A DNA stretch of 64,000 nt, taken from Ruminococcus sp. (GTDB lineage Bacteria > Bacillota > Clostridia > Lachnospirales > Lachnospiraceae). The position numbers and the translations under genes are program-made. Under the pieces are notes generated by a model. The model searched no databases. It was not told where the DNA came from and saw nothing but the letters and a program-made list of their open reading frames with translations. Positions 51,628-59,944 of this stretch are shown here, in pieces; positions within the stretch are counted from its first letter, which is position 1; every line of letters begins with the position of its first letter. The stretch lies in NCBI GenBank assembly GCA_013911065.1, contig JACERV010000017.1, positions 1 to 64,000 on the forward strand, read 5' to 3'.

Positions 51628-52568
51628 TCCTGTTAATTCTGAAAATTATAGTATGCATATTGCTGGCAGTACTTGGATTATTCGTATTGCTTGTTTGCGT
51701 CGTTCTTTTTACGCCTCTGTGCTACCGGGGGGAAGCAGATTGTAAAGGGACACTGGACTCTCTGCGAGGCAGGGTCAGATTTTCCTGGTTTCTCCATCTG
51801 GTCAGCGGACATGTGACTTATGAGGACGGAAAACTAGACTGGAAAATCCGGATTGCATGGAAAAAATGGCTTCCAGGCATAGAGGAACGACCTGCCGAAA
51901 TAGAGAAAGAAGGAGAACCGAAAATTCCGGCTAAAAAAGTACCTGAAGCACTTCCTTACAAAAAAGAGGAAAAGACGGAAAAAAGAGAAGAGAAAGAACA
52001 AAGGAAAGAAACGCCGGCGGCTCTCCACACACCAGAACCTGCAAAAATAACCGAAAAGACAGCAGATGACACGAAACCGCAAAAAAACCTATTTTTTAAA
52101 ATACGGGAACTATATAAAAAAATCCTAAATAAAATAAAGGCTCTTTACCAAAAGATAAAATATACAATTCTCAAAATCTGTGATACGATAAAATCACTGC
52201 TGGAGAAAAAAGATAAGCTGTTGGAATTTATCACAGATGAGGTCCATAAATTAGCCCTCATGACAATACTTACAGAATTAAAGCGGCTTCTTCGTTTCCT
52301 AAAGCCGCAGAAATTAAAGATCTCGGCTCATTTTGGATTTGAAGATCCCAGTATTACAGGCTATGTTCTGGCAATCGGCAGTATGATTTATCCATTTTTT
52401 GGAAAGCATATAGATATCCGGCCCGACTTTGATCAGGAGATACTTGAGGGAGAAATATTCATTTCCGGGAATATACGTGCATTATACCTTATCATATCAT
52501 TTTGGAATCTGGTATGGGACAAAAACGTCCGCACTACATTCCGGCACATCAGAAAATTTAATCTGTAA
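51615..52568 (+). CDS. DUF2953 (YtfI-like) protein
   Basis: A 317-residue protein with one N-terminal helix (about 2-31), the DUF2953 start (YRGEADCKGTLDSLRGRVRFSWF), a long Lys/Glu-rich, partly coiled-coil middle (about 95-205), and a C-terminal domain with AHFGFEDPSITGYVLAIGSMIYPFF. In Bacillus subtilis the YtfI gene of this family lies next to gerW/ytfJ, exactly as here. It is probably a membrane protein of the forespore or germination apparatus. The charged middle is longer than usual. Confidence 0.83.
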   Translation: MLYIILLILKIIVCILLAVLGLFVLLVCVVLFTPLCYRGEADCKGTLDSLRGRVRFSWFLHLVSGHVTYEDGKLDWKIRIAWKKWLPGIEERPAEIEKEGEPKIPAKKVPEALPYKKEEKTEKREEKEQRKETPAALHTPEPAKITEKTADDTKPQKNLFFKIRELYKKILNKIKALYQKIKYTILKICDTIKSLLEKKDKLLEFITDEVHKLALMTILTELKRLLRFLKPQKLKISAHFGFEDPSITGYVLAIGSMIYPFFGKHIDIRPDFDQEILEGEIFISGNIRALYLIISFWNLVWDKNVRTTFRHIRKFNL

Positions 52569-52637
52569 TTTTGATATACAAAGGAATAACTTACATCAGC
52601 AAGAATAAAACATATTTAAAATTAAGGAGGAGCAGGC

Positions 52638-53048
52638 ATGGCAGAAGAAAACAATTTCAAGAAAACAGTGGAAGCTTTATTTCAGGGCATGGATCATGTA
52701 ATAACATCCAAAACGGTAGTAGGGGATGCTATCCACATCAATGATACCATCATCCTTCCTCTCGTGGACGTATCCTTTGGGATGGGGGCCGGATACCTGT
52801 CCGGCGATAAAAAAGACAGAGGCACAGGCGGTCTGGGCGGGAAAATAAGCCCCAGTGCAGTTCTGGTTATCAAAAATGGCACAACAAAACTGGTAAACAT
52901 CAAGAACCAGGATACCATTACTAAAATTTTAGATATGGTACCGGATGTAGTAGATAAATTTACAGCAAAAGAAGAGAAGGTCACGGAAGACGATGTCATG
53001 GACATTCTAAGTTCTGAAGAATCTCAAAAAAATGATGCACAAATTTAA
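52638..53048 (+). CDS. gerW: GerW (YtfJ) sporulation protein
   Basis: A 136-residue protein with the GerW core: GDAIHINDTIILPLVDVSFGMGAG, a Gly-rich GTGGLGGKISPSAVLVI, and a charged C-terminal tail. In Bacillus GerW is needed for normal spore germination and sits on the inner spore membrane. The AAGGAGGAG ribosome site is strong. Its placement after a DUF2953 gene is the conserved order. This is one of the clearest signs that the organism sporulates. Confidence 0.9.
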   Translation: MAEENNFKKTVEALFQGMDHVITSKTVVGDAIHINDTIILPLVDVSFGMGAGYLSGDKKDRGTGGLGGKISPSAVLVIKNGTTKLVNIKNQDTITKILDMVPDVVDKFTAKEEKVTEDDVMDILSSEESQKNDAQI

Positions 53049-53096
53049 AAAGAGCTGCATAGAATAGTAGCAAACCCATGCCGGAAGCGAGAGATT

Positions 53097-53231
53097 ATGA
53101 AAAGAGTAGTAGGATTCGCATTATTGTGGTTTGCAGCCGGAATGCTTTTGATGCTTGTATTGCCAAATGCATTTGGTCTGATCATAACGCTGATTTGTCT
53201 GGCGGCGGGGTATAAGCTGTTCTGCGGGTAG
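53097..53231 (+). CDS. Small hydrophobic membrane protein (44 aa)
   Basis: The 44-residue frame begins MKRVVGFALLW and consists of two short hydrophobic segments (about 4-22 and 25-40) separated by PN, ending CG. It starts 49 bases after gerW with GAGAG before the ATG, a modest ribosome site. The regular amphipathic pattern and the position suggest a real gene, perhaps a small membrane partner in the gerW operon. No family recognised. Confidence 0.6.
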   Translation: MKRVVGFALLWFAAGMLLMLVLPNAFGLIITLICLAAGYKLFCG

Positions 53232-53283
53232 CGGAGAGAGAGGGTTCGCCTGGTGCGGATCCCTGTTTGCTCTCAGCTGACGC

Positions 53284-53313
53284 AAAAAAAGTACTCACTG
53301 TTGTGTGAGTACT
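53284..53313 (-). terminator. Terminator of rpmB
   Basis: On the minus strand AGTACTCAC and GTGAGTACT pair (53313-53305 and 53298-53290) around ACAACA, followed by seven Ts. A strong intrinsic terminator 21 bases beyond the rpmB stop. Confidence 0.92.
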
Positions 53314-53333
53314 CCCGTGTCTTTTAAATGTCA

Positions 53334-53519
53334 TTAAGCACGTTCTACGCATCCTGATTTTAAACAGGAAGTACAAACGTACATCTTTTTTGCTCCGCCT
53401 TCTGTCTTAACTCTAACGGACTTTACATTTGATTTCCACATTTTTGGTGTTTTTCTATGAGAGTGACTTACGTTATTACCGAAATGGGCACCCTTTTCAC
53501 AAATAGCACATTTAGCCAT
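53334..53519 (-). CDS. rpmB: 50S ribosomal protein L28
   Basis: A 61-residue ribosomal protein, starting MAKCAICEKG, with CAIC near the start and CTSC near the end: the zinc-binding form of L28. The GGNNVSHSHRKTPKMWKSN-type core is recognisable (NVSHSHRKTPKMW). The ATG at 53519 gives the canonical start; ATG 53522 one codon earlier is also in frame, with GGAGGTGCA just before it. It has its own promoter and terminator on the minus strand. Confidence 0.96.
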   Translation of the reverse strand: MAKCAICEKGAHFGNNVSHSHRKTPKMWKSNVKSVRVKTEGGAKKMYVCTSCLKSGCVERA

Positions 53520-53545
53520 CATTGCACCTCCTAACAATCTGAAAT

Positions 53546-53559
53546 AGCCTATATAGGCT
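53546..53559 (-). promoter_or_regulatory. Perfect 14-base palindrome in the rpmB leader
   Basis: AGCCTATATAGGCT lies between the rpmB promoter and its ribosome site, about 10 bases past the predicted transcription start. It could be an operator or an unstable hairpin. Confidence 0.45.
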
Positions 53560-53571
53560 CACAACACTGTT

Positions 53572-53600
53572 ATTTTATCAGAAAGAACTTCCTAATGCAA
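53572..53600 (-). promoter_or_regulatory. Promoter of rpmB
   Basis: Minus strand: TTGCAT (53600-53595), 17 bases, TAAAAT (53577-53572). Confidence 0.72.
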
Positions 53601-53656
53601 GCACTTTTTTGAATTTTTGGAAGTAAAATGAAAAATTAATACTTTTTGAATCCATA

Positions 53657-53685
53657 TTGTAAAATTCATCCAAACAGAGTATAAT
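53657..53685 (+). promoter_or_regulatory. Promoter of the Asp23-DAK2-recG operon
   Basis: TTGTAA (53657-53662), 17 bases, TATAAT (53680-53685). Divergent from the rpmB promoter, with about 60 bases between the two -35 regions. Confidence 0.78.
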
Positions 53686-53734
53686 ACCTGTGTTGATTAT
53701 GTTCAAAAATCCATTTAAGAATTGGAGGTAATAT

Positions 53735-54097
53735 ATGATGAAGGGCAGTATGAGTACGGAACTTGGAATTATTACAATCAACCCGGATGTAATTGCCAAG
53801 TATGCAGGCTCTGTGGCAGTAGAATGTTTTGGTATTGTCGGGATGGCTGCGGTTAATATGAAGGATGGACTGGTAAGGCTGCTGAAGAAAGAGAGCCTCA
53901 CTCATGGAATCCAAGTAGAACTATCCGATGATAATGTTCTAAAGCTAAATTTTCATGTGATTGTTGCATACGGAGTAAATATTCTTTCAGTTTCTGACAA
54001 TCTGATGAACAACGTAAAATATAAGGTAGAAGAATTTACTGGAATGACCGTAGATAAAATAAATATCTTTGTCGAAGGTGTCAGAGTGATTGATTAA
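53735..54097 (+). CDS. Asp23/Gls24 family envelope-stress-type protein
   Basis: A 120-residue protein with the Asp23 fold: ELGIITINPDVIAKYAGSVAVECFGIVGMA and the conserved VRVID end. Asp23-type proteins in Gram-positives associate with the membrane or fatty-acid enzymes. The next gene is a DAK2-domain kinase, a pairing seen in most Firmicutes (YloU-YloV in Bacillus). ATG 53735 and ATG 53738 are both possible; GGAGG is 6-9 bases upstream. Confidence 0.9.
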   Translation: MMKGSMSTELGIITINPDVIAKYAGSVAVECFGIVGMAAVNMKDGLVRLLKKESLTHGIQVELSDDNVLKLNFHVIVAYGVNILSVSDNLMNNVKYKVEEFTGMTVDKINIFVEGVRVID

Positions 54098-54111
54098 GGA
54101 GGATACTTGTC

Positions 54112-55773
54112 GTGGCAACAAATACGATAAACGCAGAGCTGCTTACAAAGATGTTTTTAGCAGGAGCAGCTAATCTGGAAGCAAAAAAGGAATTTATTAA
54201 TGAACTGAATGTATTTCCGGTTCCTGACGGAGATACGGGAACGAATATGACGCTGACAATTATGTCCGCAGCAAAAGAAGTAACTTCACTGAACGGACCG
54301 GATATGCAGTCTTTGTCCAAGGCAATCTCTTCCGGTTCACTGCGTGGCGCCAGAGGAAACTCCGGCGTTATCCTTTCCCAGCTTCTCAGGGGATTTACAA
54401 AGGAAATACGCGAATATAAAGAGATTGATGTGCAGATTCTTGCCAGAGCCTGTGACCGTGCTCAGGCAACGGCGTACAAAGCGGTTATGAAGCCAAAAGA
54501 AGGAACTATACTTACTGTTGCAAAAGGGATTGCCCAAAAAGCGGCCGAGCTGGCAGAGACAACGGCTGATTTGGAAATATTTATTCCCGAAGTGATAAAG
54601 CATGCAGAGTATGTGCTTTCTAAAACACCGGATATGCTCCCTGTCCTCAAGGAAGCCGGTGTTGTGGATTCTGGGGGACAGGGCCTCTTAGAAGTGCTTA
54701 ACGGCGCTTATGATGCCTTCCTGGGCAAGGAGATTGATTACAGTGCTCTTGAAGCAAGCCCTGGAACTACGATTGTGAGACCGGGTGCAGAAGCTTCCGC
54801 AGATATTAAGTTTGGTTACTGTACGGAATTTATTGTTATGACTGAAAAAGAATTTTCCGAAAAGGATGAGATGGATTTTAAAGCATACCTTGAATCTATC
54901 GGAGATTCTATTGTATGTGTGGCAGATGAGGACATCGTGAAGATTCATGTACACACCAATGATCCTGGTCTGGCAATTCAGAAAGCATTGACTTACGGAC
55001 AGCTCTCACGGATGAAGATTGATAATATGCGTGAGGAGCATCAGGAAAAACTCATCCGGGATTCTGAAAAGCTGGCGGCAGAGCAGCGGGCGAAAAAGAT
55101 GGAAGGCCCCAGAAAAGAAGTCGGTTTTATTGCAGTTTCTATTGGAGATGGAATGAACGATATCTTTAAGGAACTGGGCGTTGATTATATCATTGAAGGC
55201 GGACAGACCATGAATCCAAGTACGGAAGACATGCTGACAGCTATTGATTCAGTCAATGCAGACCATATTTTCATACTTCCTAACAATAAGAATATCATTT
55301 TGGCAGCAAATCAGGCACAGTCCCTGACAAAGGATAAGGACATCCTTGTAATACCGACTAAAACTGTTCCCCAGGGAATCACGGCAGTCATTAATTATAT
55401 GCCGGAAGCTGATATTGATACAAATGAAAAGAATATGAATGAAGAAATCCAGAACGTGAAGACAGGACAGGTCACATACGCGGTAAGGGATACCCACATT
55501 GATGATAAAGAAATCCATGAGGGAGACATCATGGGAATCGGGGATGAAGGAATTTTATCTGTGGGCCAGTCTGTAGAAGCCGTAACAAAAGAAATGCTTT
55601 CCCTTCAGGTTGATGATGATACAGAATTAATCAGCCTGTATTATGGTAAAGATGTTCTGGAGGAAGATGCAATGCGCTTTGCCCAGGAGATTGAAGAACT
55701 GTATCCGGATGCGGATGTGGATGCTCACTTCGGAGGTCAGCCAATTTATTATTATGTATTATCGGTAGAGTAG
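54112..55773 (+). CDS. DAK2-domain kinase (FakA/YloV-like)
   Basis: A 553-residue protein. The N-terminal DAK2 domain (about 1-200) has PVPDGDTGTNM, GARGNSGVILSQ and DSGGQGLLEVL for ATP-Mg binding. A middle and a C-terminal domain follow with CTEFIVM and HVHTNDPGLAI. In staphylococci FakA phosphorylates fatty acids bound to FakB (DegV). No degV gene is in this window. Start codon GTG, with AAGGAGG nine bases upstream. The recG gene follows directly, the standard YloU-YloV-RecG order. Confidence 0.9.
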   Translation: MATNTINAELLTKMFLAGAANLEAKKEFINELNVFPVPDGDTGTNMTLTIMSAAKEVTSLNGPDMQSLSKAISSGSLRGARGNSGVILSQLLRGFTKEIREYKEIDVQILARACDRAQATAYKAVMKPKEGTILTVAKGIAQKAAELAETTADLEIFIPEVIKHAEYVLSKTPDMLPVLKEAGVVDSGGQGLLEVLNGAYDAFLGKEIDYSALEASPGTTIVRPGAEASADIKFGYCTEFIVMTEKEFSEKDEMDFKAYLESIGDSIVCVADEDIVKIHVHTNDPGLAIQKALTYGQLSRMKIDNMREEHQEKLIRDSEKLAAEQRAKKMEGPRKEVGFIAVSIGDGMNDIFKELGVDYIIEGGQTMNPSTEDMLTAIDSVNADHIFILPNNKNIILAANQAQSLTKDKDILVIPTKTVPQGITAVINYMPEADIDTNEKNMNEEIQNVKTGQVTYAVRDTHIDDKEIHEGDIMGIGDEGILSVGQSVEAVTKEMLSLQVDDDTELISLYYGKDVLEEDAMRFAQEIEELYPDADVDAHFGGQPIYYYVLSVE

Positions 55774-55781
55774 AATACACT

Positions 55782-57839
55782 ATGAATGAAAATTCTAAAA
55801 TCAGCACACTAAAAGGAATCGGGGACAAGACACAGGCCCTGTTCGAAAAAGCCGGTGTGCGGACAATCGGCGAACTGCTTCGCTATTATCCAAGAGGATA
55901 TGATGTCTATGATGACTCTGTCCCCGTAGGAGAAGTCGAAGAAGGAAAGACAGTAACTGTTACCGGCGCAATATTCGGCAAGGTTCAGTTTGATGGAAAC
56001 CGTAATATGCAGGTAACCAGACTGTTTGTAAAAGATTTAACCGGAACGTTAAAGGTAATATGGTTCCGCATGCCTTTTCTGAAAAACACGCTGCGCGGCG
56101 GTGTCATCACATTGCGCGGCAGGGTTGTCAGAAGAAAGGACGGCCTGGTGATGGAACATCCTGAGATTTTCTATCCCAGTGCAAAATATGAAGAAAAACG
56201 AAACACTCTCCAGCCGGTTTATCCTCTGACTGCAGGGCTTTCCAATAATGCAGTGAAAAAGGCCATGCTTCAGGCAATGGAAGCACTTGATTTGAAGCAG
56301 GAATTTCTGCCGGAAGATATCCGGCTGAAATACCGCCTGGCAGAATATAACTTTGCAGTGAGAGGCGTTCATTTCCCCGAAAGCAAGGAAGAATTCTATC
56401 AGGCCAGAGAACGTCTGGTATTTGAAGAATTTTTGATTTTCATTCTATCACTCAGGATATTAAAAACAAGAGAAGACAAGGTGCCAAATGGCTTTACCTT
56501 CCGGGAATTTCCTCAAATAGATGCCTTTTTAGACGCATTGCCTTATGAGCTGACGGATGCCCAGAAAAAAGTATGGGCTGAAATAAAAAAAGATATGTCG
56601 GGACCTCATGTCATGTCCCGGCTCATTCAAGGTGATGTTGGTTCCGGTAAAACTATTGTAGCTTTGCTGGGTTTGATGCTTGCGGGACTTGGCGGATATC
56701 AGGGTGCAATGATGGCCCCTACGGAAGTGCTGGCAAAACAGCATTACGAAAATATCCTTTCTATGTTCCGGCAATACAATATTCCTCTGAAAATAGTACT
56801 TCTGACTGGTTCTATGACAGCAAAGGAGAAGAGAGAGACTTATCAAAAGATTGCCTCAGGAGAGGCTGATATCATTGTCGGTACTCATGCACTGATACAG
56901 GACAAGGTGGAGTATCATCATCTGGCTCTGGTAGTGACGGATGAACAGCACCGGTTTGGCGTAAAGCAGAGAGAAGCTCTGGCCGGAAAGGGAACGATGC
57001 CACATATTCTTGTTATGAGTGCAACTCCCATTCCAAGGACACTGGCCATTATTCTGTATGGTGATTTGGATATTTCAGTCATCGATGAGCTTCCCAAAAA
57101 CAGACTTCCCATAAAAAATTGTGTAGTAGATACCGGGTACCGTGATACTGCTTACCGGTTTATCCAAAAACAGGTCACAGAAGGGCGCCAATGCTATGTT
57201 ATCTGCCCTATGGTAGAGGAAAGTGAACACCTGGAGGCAGAAAATGTTATAGATTATACCCAGCTTCTCAAAGAGGCTATCGGAAATAACATACAGATTG
57301 CTTATCTCCACGGAAAAATGAAGCAGGCCCAAAAAGATGAAATTATGGAGGCTTTCGGAAGAAATGAAATCCAGGTTTTAGTTTCTACTACCGTCATTGA
57401 AGTAGGAATTGATGTTCCAAACTCTACGGTCATGCTGATTGAAAACGCAGAGCGGTTCGGCCTGGCCCAGCTCCACCAGCTCAGGGGAAGGGTAGGCAGA
57501 GGAAAGTATCAATCTTACTGTATTTTTATGAGCGCTTCAAAATCAAAAGAAACAAGAGAACGTCTGGAAATATTAAATAAATCTAATGATGGATTTTTTA
57601 TTGCCTCCGAAGATTTGCGGCTTAGGGGACCTGGAGACTTATTTGGAATCCGCCAGAGCGGGATTCTGGATTTTCGTCTGGGAGATGTATTTCAAGATGC
57701 AAAAACTTTGCAGGCGGCGAATAGCGCTGCCGAGGAAATCCTGGCTGATGATCCGGAACTGATACAGGAAAAACATATAAAACTGAAAGCATATTTAAGT
57801 CATTATATGTCTGAAGTAATGCTGGAAACGACACTTTAA
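55782..57839 (+). CDS. recG: ATP-dependent DNA helicase RecG
   Basis: A 685-residue branch-migrating helicase that reverses stalled forks and processes Holliday junctions. It has the N-terminal wedge OB-fold (about 55-150, VTVTGAIFGKVQF), Walker A GDVGSGKTIVAL, the DEQH box in VVTDEQHRFG, SATPIPRTLA (motif III), motifs V and VI (ATVIEVGIDVPNS-like TTVIEVGIDVP, and QLRGRVGRGKYQS), and the RecG C-terminal domain. Complete length. Its ATG lies eight bases after the upstream stop. Confidence 0.96.
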   Translation: MNENSKISTLKGIGDKTQALFEKAGVRTIGELLRYYPRGYDVYDDSVPVGEVEEGKTVTVTGAIFGKVQFDGNRNMQVTRLFVKDLTGTLKVIWFRMPFLKNTLRGGVITLRGRVVRRKDGLVMEHPEIFYPSAKYEEKRNTLQPVYPLTAGLSNNAVKKAMLQAMEALDLKQEFLPEDIRLKYRLAEYNFAVRGVHFPESKEEFYQARERLVFEEFLIFILSLRILKTREDKVPNGFTFREFPQIDAFLDALPYELTDAQKKVWAEIKKDMSGPHVMSRLIQGDVGSGKTIVALLGLMLAGLGGYQGAMMAPTEVLAKQHYENILSMFRQYNIPLKIVLLTGSMTAKEKRETYQKIASGEADIIVGTHALIQDKVEYHHLALVVTDEQHRFGVKQREALAGKGTMPHILVMSATPIPRTLAIILYGDLDISVIDELPKNRLPIKNCVVDTGYRDTAYRFIQKQVTEGRQCYVICPMVEESEHLEAENVIDYTQLLKEAIGNNIQIAYLHGKMKQAQKDEIMEAFGRNEIQVLVSTTVIEVGIDVPNSTVMLIENAERFGLAQLHQLRGRVGRGKYQSYCIFMSASKSKETRERLEILNKSNDGFFIASEDLRLRGPGDLFGIRQSGILDFRLGDVFQDAKTLQAANSAAEEILADDPELIQEKHIKLKAYLSHYMSEVMLETTL

Positions 57840-57981
57840 AAAATTAAGAAAATTATACCAAAGAAAGCAGGAACTTCCAGAGTAAAAGATGAATTCCTCC
57901 ATATACTATGATTGTAACACACAGCAGTGTTATAAAAAAATCTGAAAAAGTAACAGAAGTTACGAAAAGGAGGAAACTATC

Positions 57982-58188
57982 ATGGCAAGTCGTTCATCTA
58001 ATCGAGCAGCCGTACCAGAAGCAAAGAGTGCACTGGACAAATTCAAATATGAGGTAGCAAGTGAGCTTGGAGTACCGCTTACTGATGGTTACAACGGAGA
58101 TTTAACTTCAAGACAGAACGGTTCTGTTGGCGGTTATATGGTTAAGAAAATGATCGAACAGCAGGAAAGACAGATGGCTGGTAAATAA
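57982..58188 (+). CDS. Alpha/beta-type small acid-soluble spore protein
   Basis: A 68-residue DNA-binding spore protein with the family landmarks: KFKYEVASELGV (the first helix and GPR protease cleavage region, E/V pattern) and GGYMVKKMIEQQE. It coats spore DNA and protects it against UV and chemicals, and is broken down at germination. The AAGGAGG ribosome site is strong. A terminator follows 28 bases downstream, so it is a single-gene unit, expected under the forespore factor sigma-G, though I could not find a convincing sigma-G promoter. Confidence 0.95.
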   Translation: MASRSSNRAAVPEAKSALDKFKYEVASELGVPLTDGYNGDLTSRQNGSVGGYMVKKMIEQQERQMAGK

Positions 58189-58216
58189 CCAACCACTTTG
58201 AATCAAATTTCGTAAG

Positions 58217-58250
58217 AAAAAGCACTTGGGATTGACCTGAGTGCTTTTTT
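58217..58250 (+). terminator. Terminator of the SASP gene
   Basis: AAAAAGCACT (58217-58226) pairs with AGTGCTTTTT (58240-58249); 10-bp stem, 13-base loop, T run. Confidence 0.88.
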
Positions 58251-58296
58251 CTGCTAAAATTCAGCATTATAAGGAAACAGAATGAGGGTGTTGTCT

Positions 58297-58866
58297 ATGA
58301 GAGTCATCGCAGGAAGTGCGAAAAGATTACAGTTAAAGACATTAGACGGATTTGATACAAGGCCGACAACAGATAGAATAAAAGAGACATTATTTAATAT
58401 GATTACACCGTTTATCTATGACAGTGTATTTTTAGATTTATTCAGCGGCAGCGGAGGAATTGGGATAGAAGCGCTGAGCCGCGGATCCAGAGAAGCAATT
58501 TTTGTGGAGAGTAATCCCAAGGCTATGGCATGCATTAAGGAGAACTTAAAGGCAACCCGGCTGGAGTCAAAAGCACTGACTCTGACACGGGATGTTATGG
58601 CGGCACTTTACCAATTAGAAGGCGAGAAAGAATTTGATTTTATTTTTATGGATCCGCCTTATAATCAGGGATTGGAAAGGAAAGTGCTGGAATATCTCTG
58701 CGGCTCACAGATGGTGTATGATGATACTGTTATCATCGTGGAATCTTCCATAGAAACGGATTTCTCCTATCTTGAAGAACTAGGTTTTTCCTGCATAAAA
58801 GAAAAGGTGTACAAAGCAAATAAGCATGTCTTCATCGAAAAGGCAGGGAAGGAAGGAATATGTTAA
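58297..58866 (+). CDS. rsmD: 16S rRNA (guanine(966)-N(2))-methyltransferase
   Basis: A 189-residue methyltransferase with [10 protein letters not shown] at the start, the SAM-binding [16 protein letters not shown], and the catalytic DPPY in [14 protein letters not shown] 58297 gives the conserved N-terminus and has GAGGGTG upstream; an ATG at 58282 with AAGGA is an alternative. It overlaps coaD by seven bases, the same order as ylbH-coaD-ylbJ in Bacillus. Confidence 0.93.
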   Translation: MRVIAGSAKRLQLKTLDGFDTRPTTDRIKETLFNMITPFIYDSVFLDLFSGSGGIGIEALSRGSREAIFVESNPKAMACIKENLKATRLESKALTLTRDVMAALYQLEGEKEFDFIFMDPPYNQGLERKVLEYLCGSQMVYDDTVIIVESSIETDFSYLEELGFSCIKEKVYKANKHVFIEKAGKEGIC

Positions 58867-59351
58867 GAGCCATCTATCCAGGAAGTTTTGATCCTGTCAC
58901 ATACGGGCATTTGGACATCATCAAAAGATCTTATAAGATTGTTGATGAATTAGTAGTCGGAGTGCTTAATAATAATGCGAAAATGCCGTTGTTTTCTGTA
59001 GAAGAACGTGCTAAAATGTTAGAGGAAGTCACAAAAGACTTAAAAAATATAAAAATTGTCCCGTTTAACGGGTTATTGGTTGATTTTGCAAGACAACAAA
59101 ATGCAGAGGTCATCATCCGGGGACTGCGTGCGATTACTGACTTTGAATATGAGCTACAGATGTCACAGACAAATCATAAGCTGGAGCCGCGCGTCGAAAC
59201 CATGTTCTTAACAACAAGTATTGAATATTCATACCTCAGTTCCACAACCGTTAAGGAAATTGCAGTTTTTGGGGGAGATGTATCACAGTTTGTGCCGGAA
59301 ACTGTGGAAGTGGAATTGCTGAAAAAGATGAACACAAAAAGGAGAGTGTAA
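58860..59351 (+). CDS. coaD: Phosphopantetheine adenylyltransferase
   Basis: A 163-residue nucleotidyltransferase for the penultimate step of coenzyme A synthesis. It has the T/HxGH motif in [14 protein letters not shown], the substrate loop [12 protein letters not shown], and the second signature [11 protein letters not shown]. Length is standard. Its ATG lies inside the end of rsmD with GGAAGGA as ribosome site. Confidence 0.96.
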   Translation: MLRAIYPGSFDPVTYGHLDIIKRSYKIVDELVVGVLNNNAKMPLFSVEERAKMLEEVTKDLKNIKIVPFNGLLVDFARQQNAEVIIRGLRAITDFEYELQMSQTNHKLEPRVETMFLTTSIEYSYLSSTTVKEIAVFGGDVSQFVPETVEVELLKKMNTKRRV

Positions 59352-59353
59352 CG

Positions 59354-59944
59354 ATGAGCAGTCGTATCGAGCAGATTATTGAGGAAATCGAGGAATACAT
59401 TGACAGGGATTGTAAATTCCAGCCATTGTCTACTACAAAGATTATCGTAAATAAAGAACATCTGGATGAGTTATTACGCGAACTCAGAATGAAAACACCC
59501 GATGAAATTAAAAGATACCAGAAGATTATAAGCAACCGGGATGCAATTATTGCAGATGCACAGGCAAAAGCAGACGCTATGATTGAGGAAGCCCAGATGC
59601 AGACTACAGAACTGGTCAGCGAGCATGAAATTATGCTGCAGGCTTATGCCCAGGCAAATGAAATTGTCACACAGGCTACTGCCCAGGCACAGGAGATTAT
59701 TGATAATGCCACCGAGGATGCCAATGCAATCCGCATCGGCGCCATTCAATATACCGATGATTTACTGGCAAATGCTGAGAGTATCATCGGACATACACTG
59801 GATAGCTACACTACAAAGTATGATGGGTTAATCAACTCCCTTCAGGAATGTTATGATGTAGTACGCACAAACCGTGAGGAACTGGAGCTGCCTGTAGATG
59901 GAGAACCAGACTACTTTCCACAGGATGGGTTAGATGAAATGTAA
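59354..59944 (+). CDS. Coiled-coil (DivIVA/ATP-synthase-b-like) protein
   Basis: A 196-residue, mostly helical protein. The N-terminal part ends in a short loop, then residues about 55-150 are a long, Ala/Gln/Glu-rich coiled coil with a repeating AQANEIVTQATAQAQEIIDNA pattern, similar to DivIVA and to b-type ATP synthase stalks. The acidic C-terminus is likely disordered. It starts two bases after coaD and may act as a scaffold at the membrane or division site. Family identity is uncertain. Confidence 0.65.
   Translation: MSSRIEQIIEEIEEYIDRDCKFQPLSTTKIIVNKEHLDELLRELRMKTPDEIKRYQKIISNRDAIIADAQAKADAMIEEAQMQTTELVSEHEIMLQAYAQANEIVTQATAQAQEIIDNATEDANAIRIGAIQYTDDLLANAESIIGHTLDSYTTKYDGLINSLQECYDVVRTNREELELPVDGEPDYFPQDGLDEM

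Noticed and set aside
52569-52637. Forespore (sigma-F/G) promoter ahead of gerW
   Set aside because: GAATA and CATATTTA are present, but the spacing of about 22 bases is too long for either consensus.
57841-57981. Sigma-G promoter for the SASP gene
   Set aside because: CATATACTA at 57900 resembles a forespore -10, but no matching -35 lies 17-18 bases upstream.
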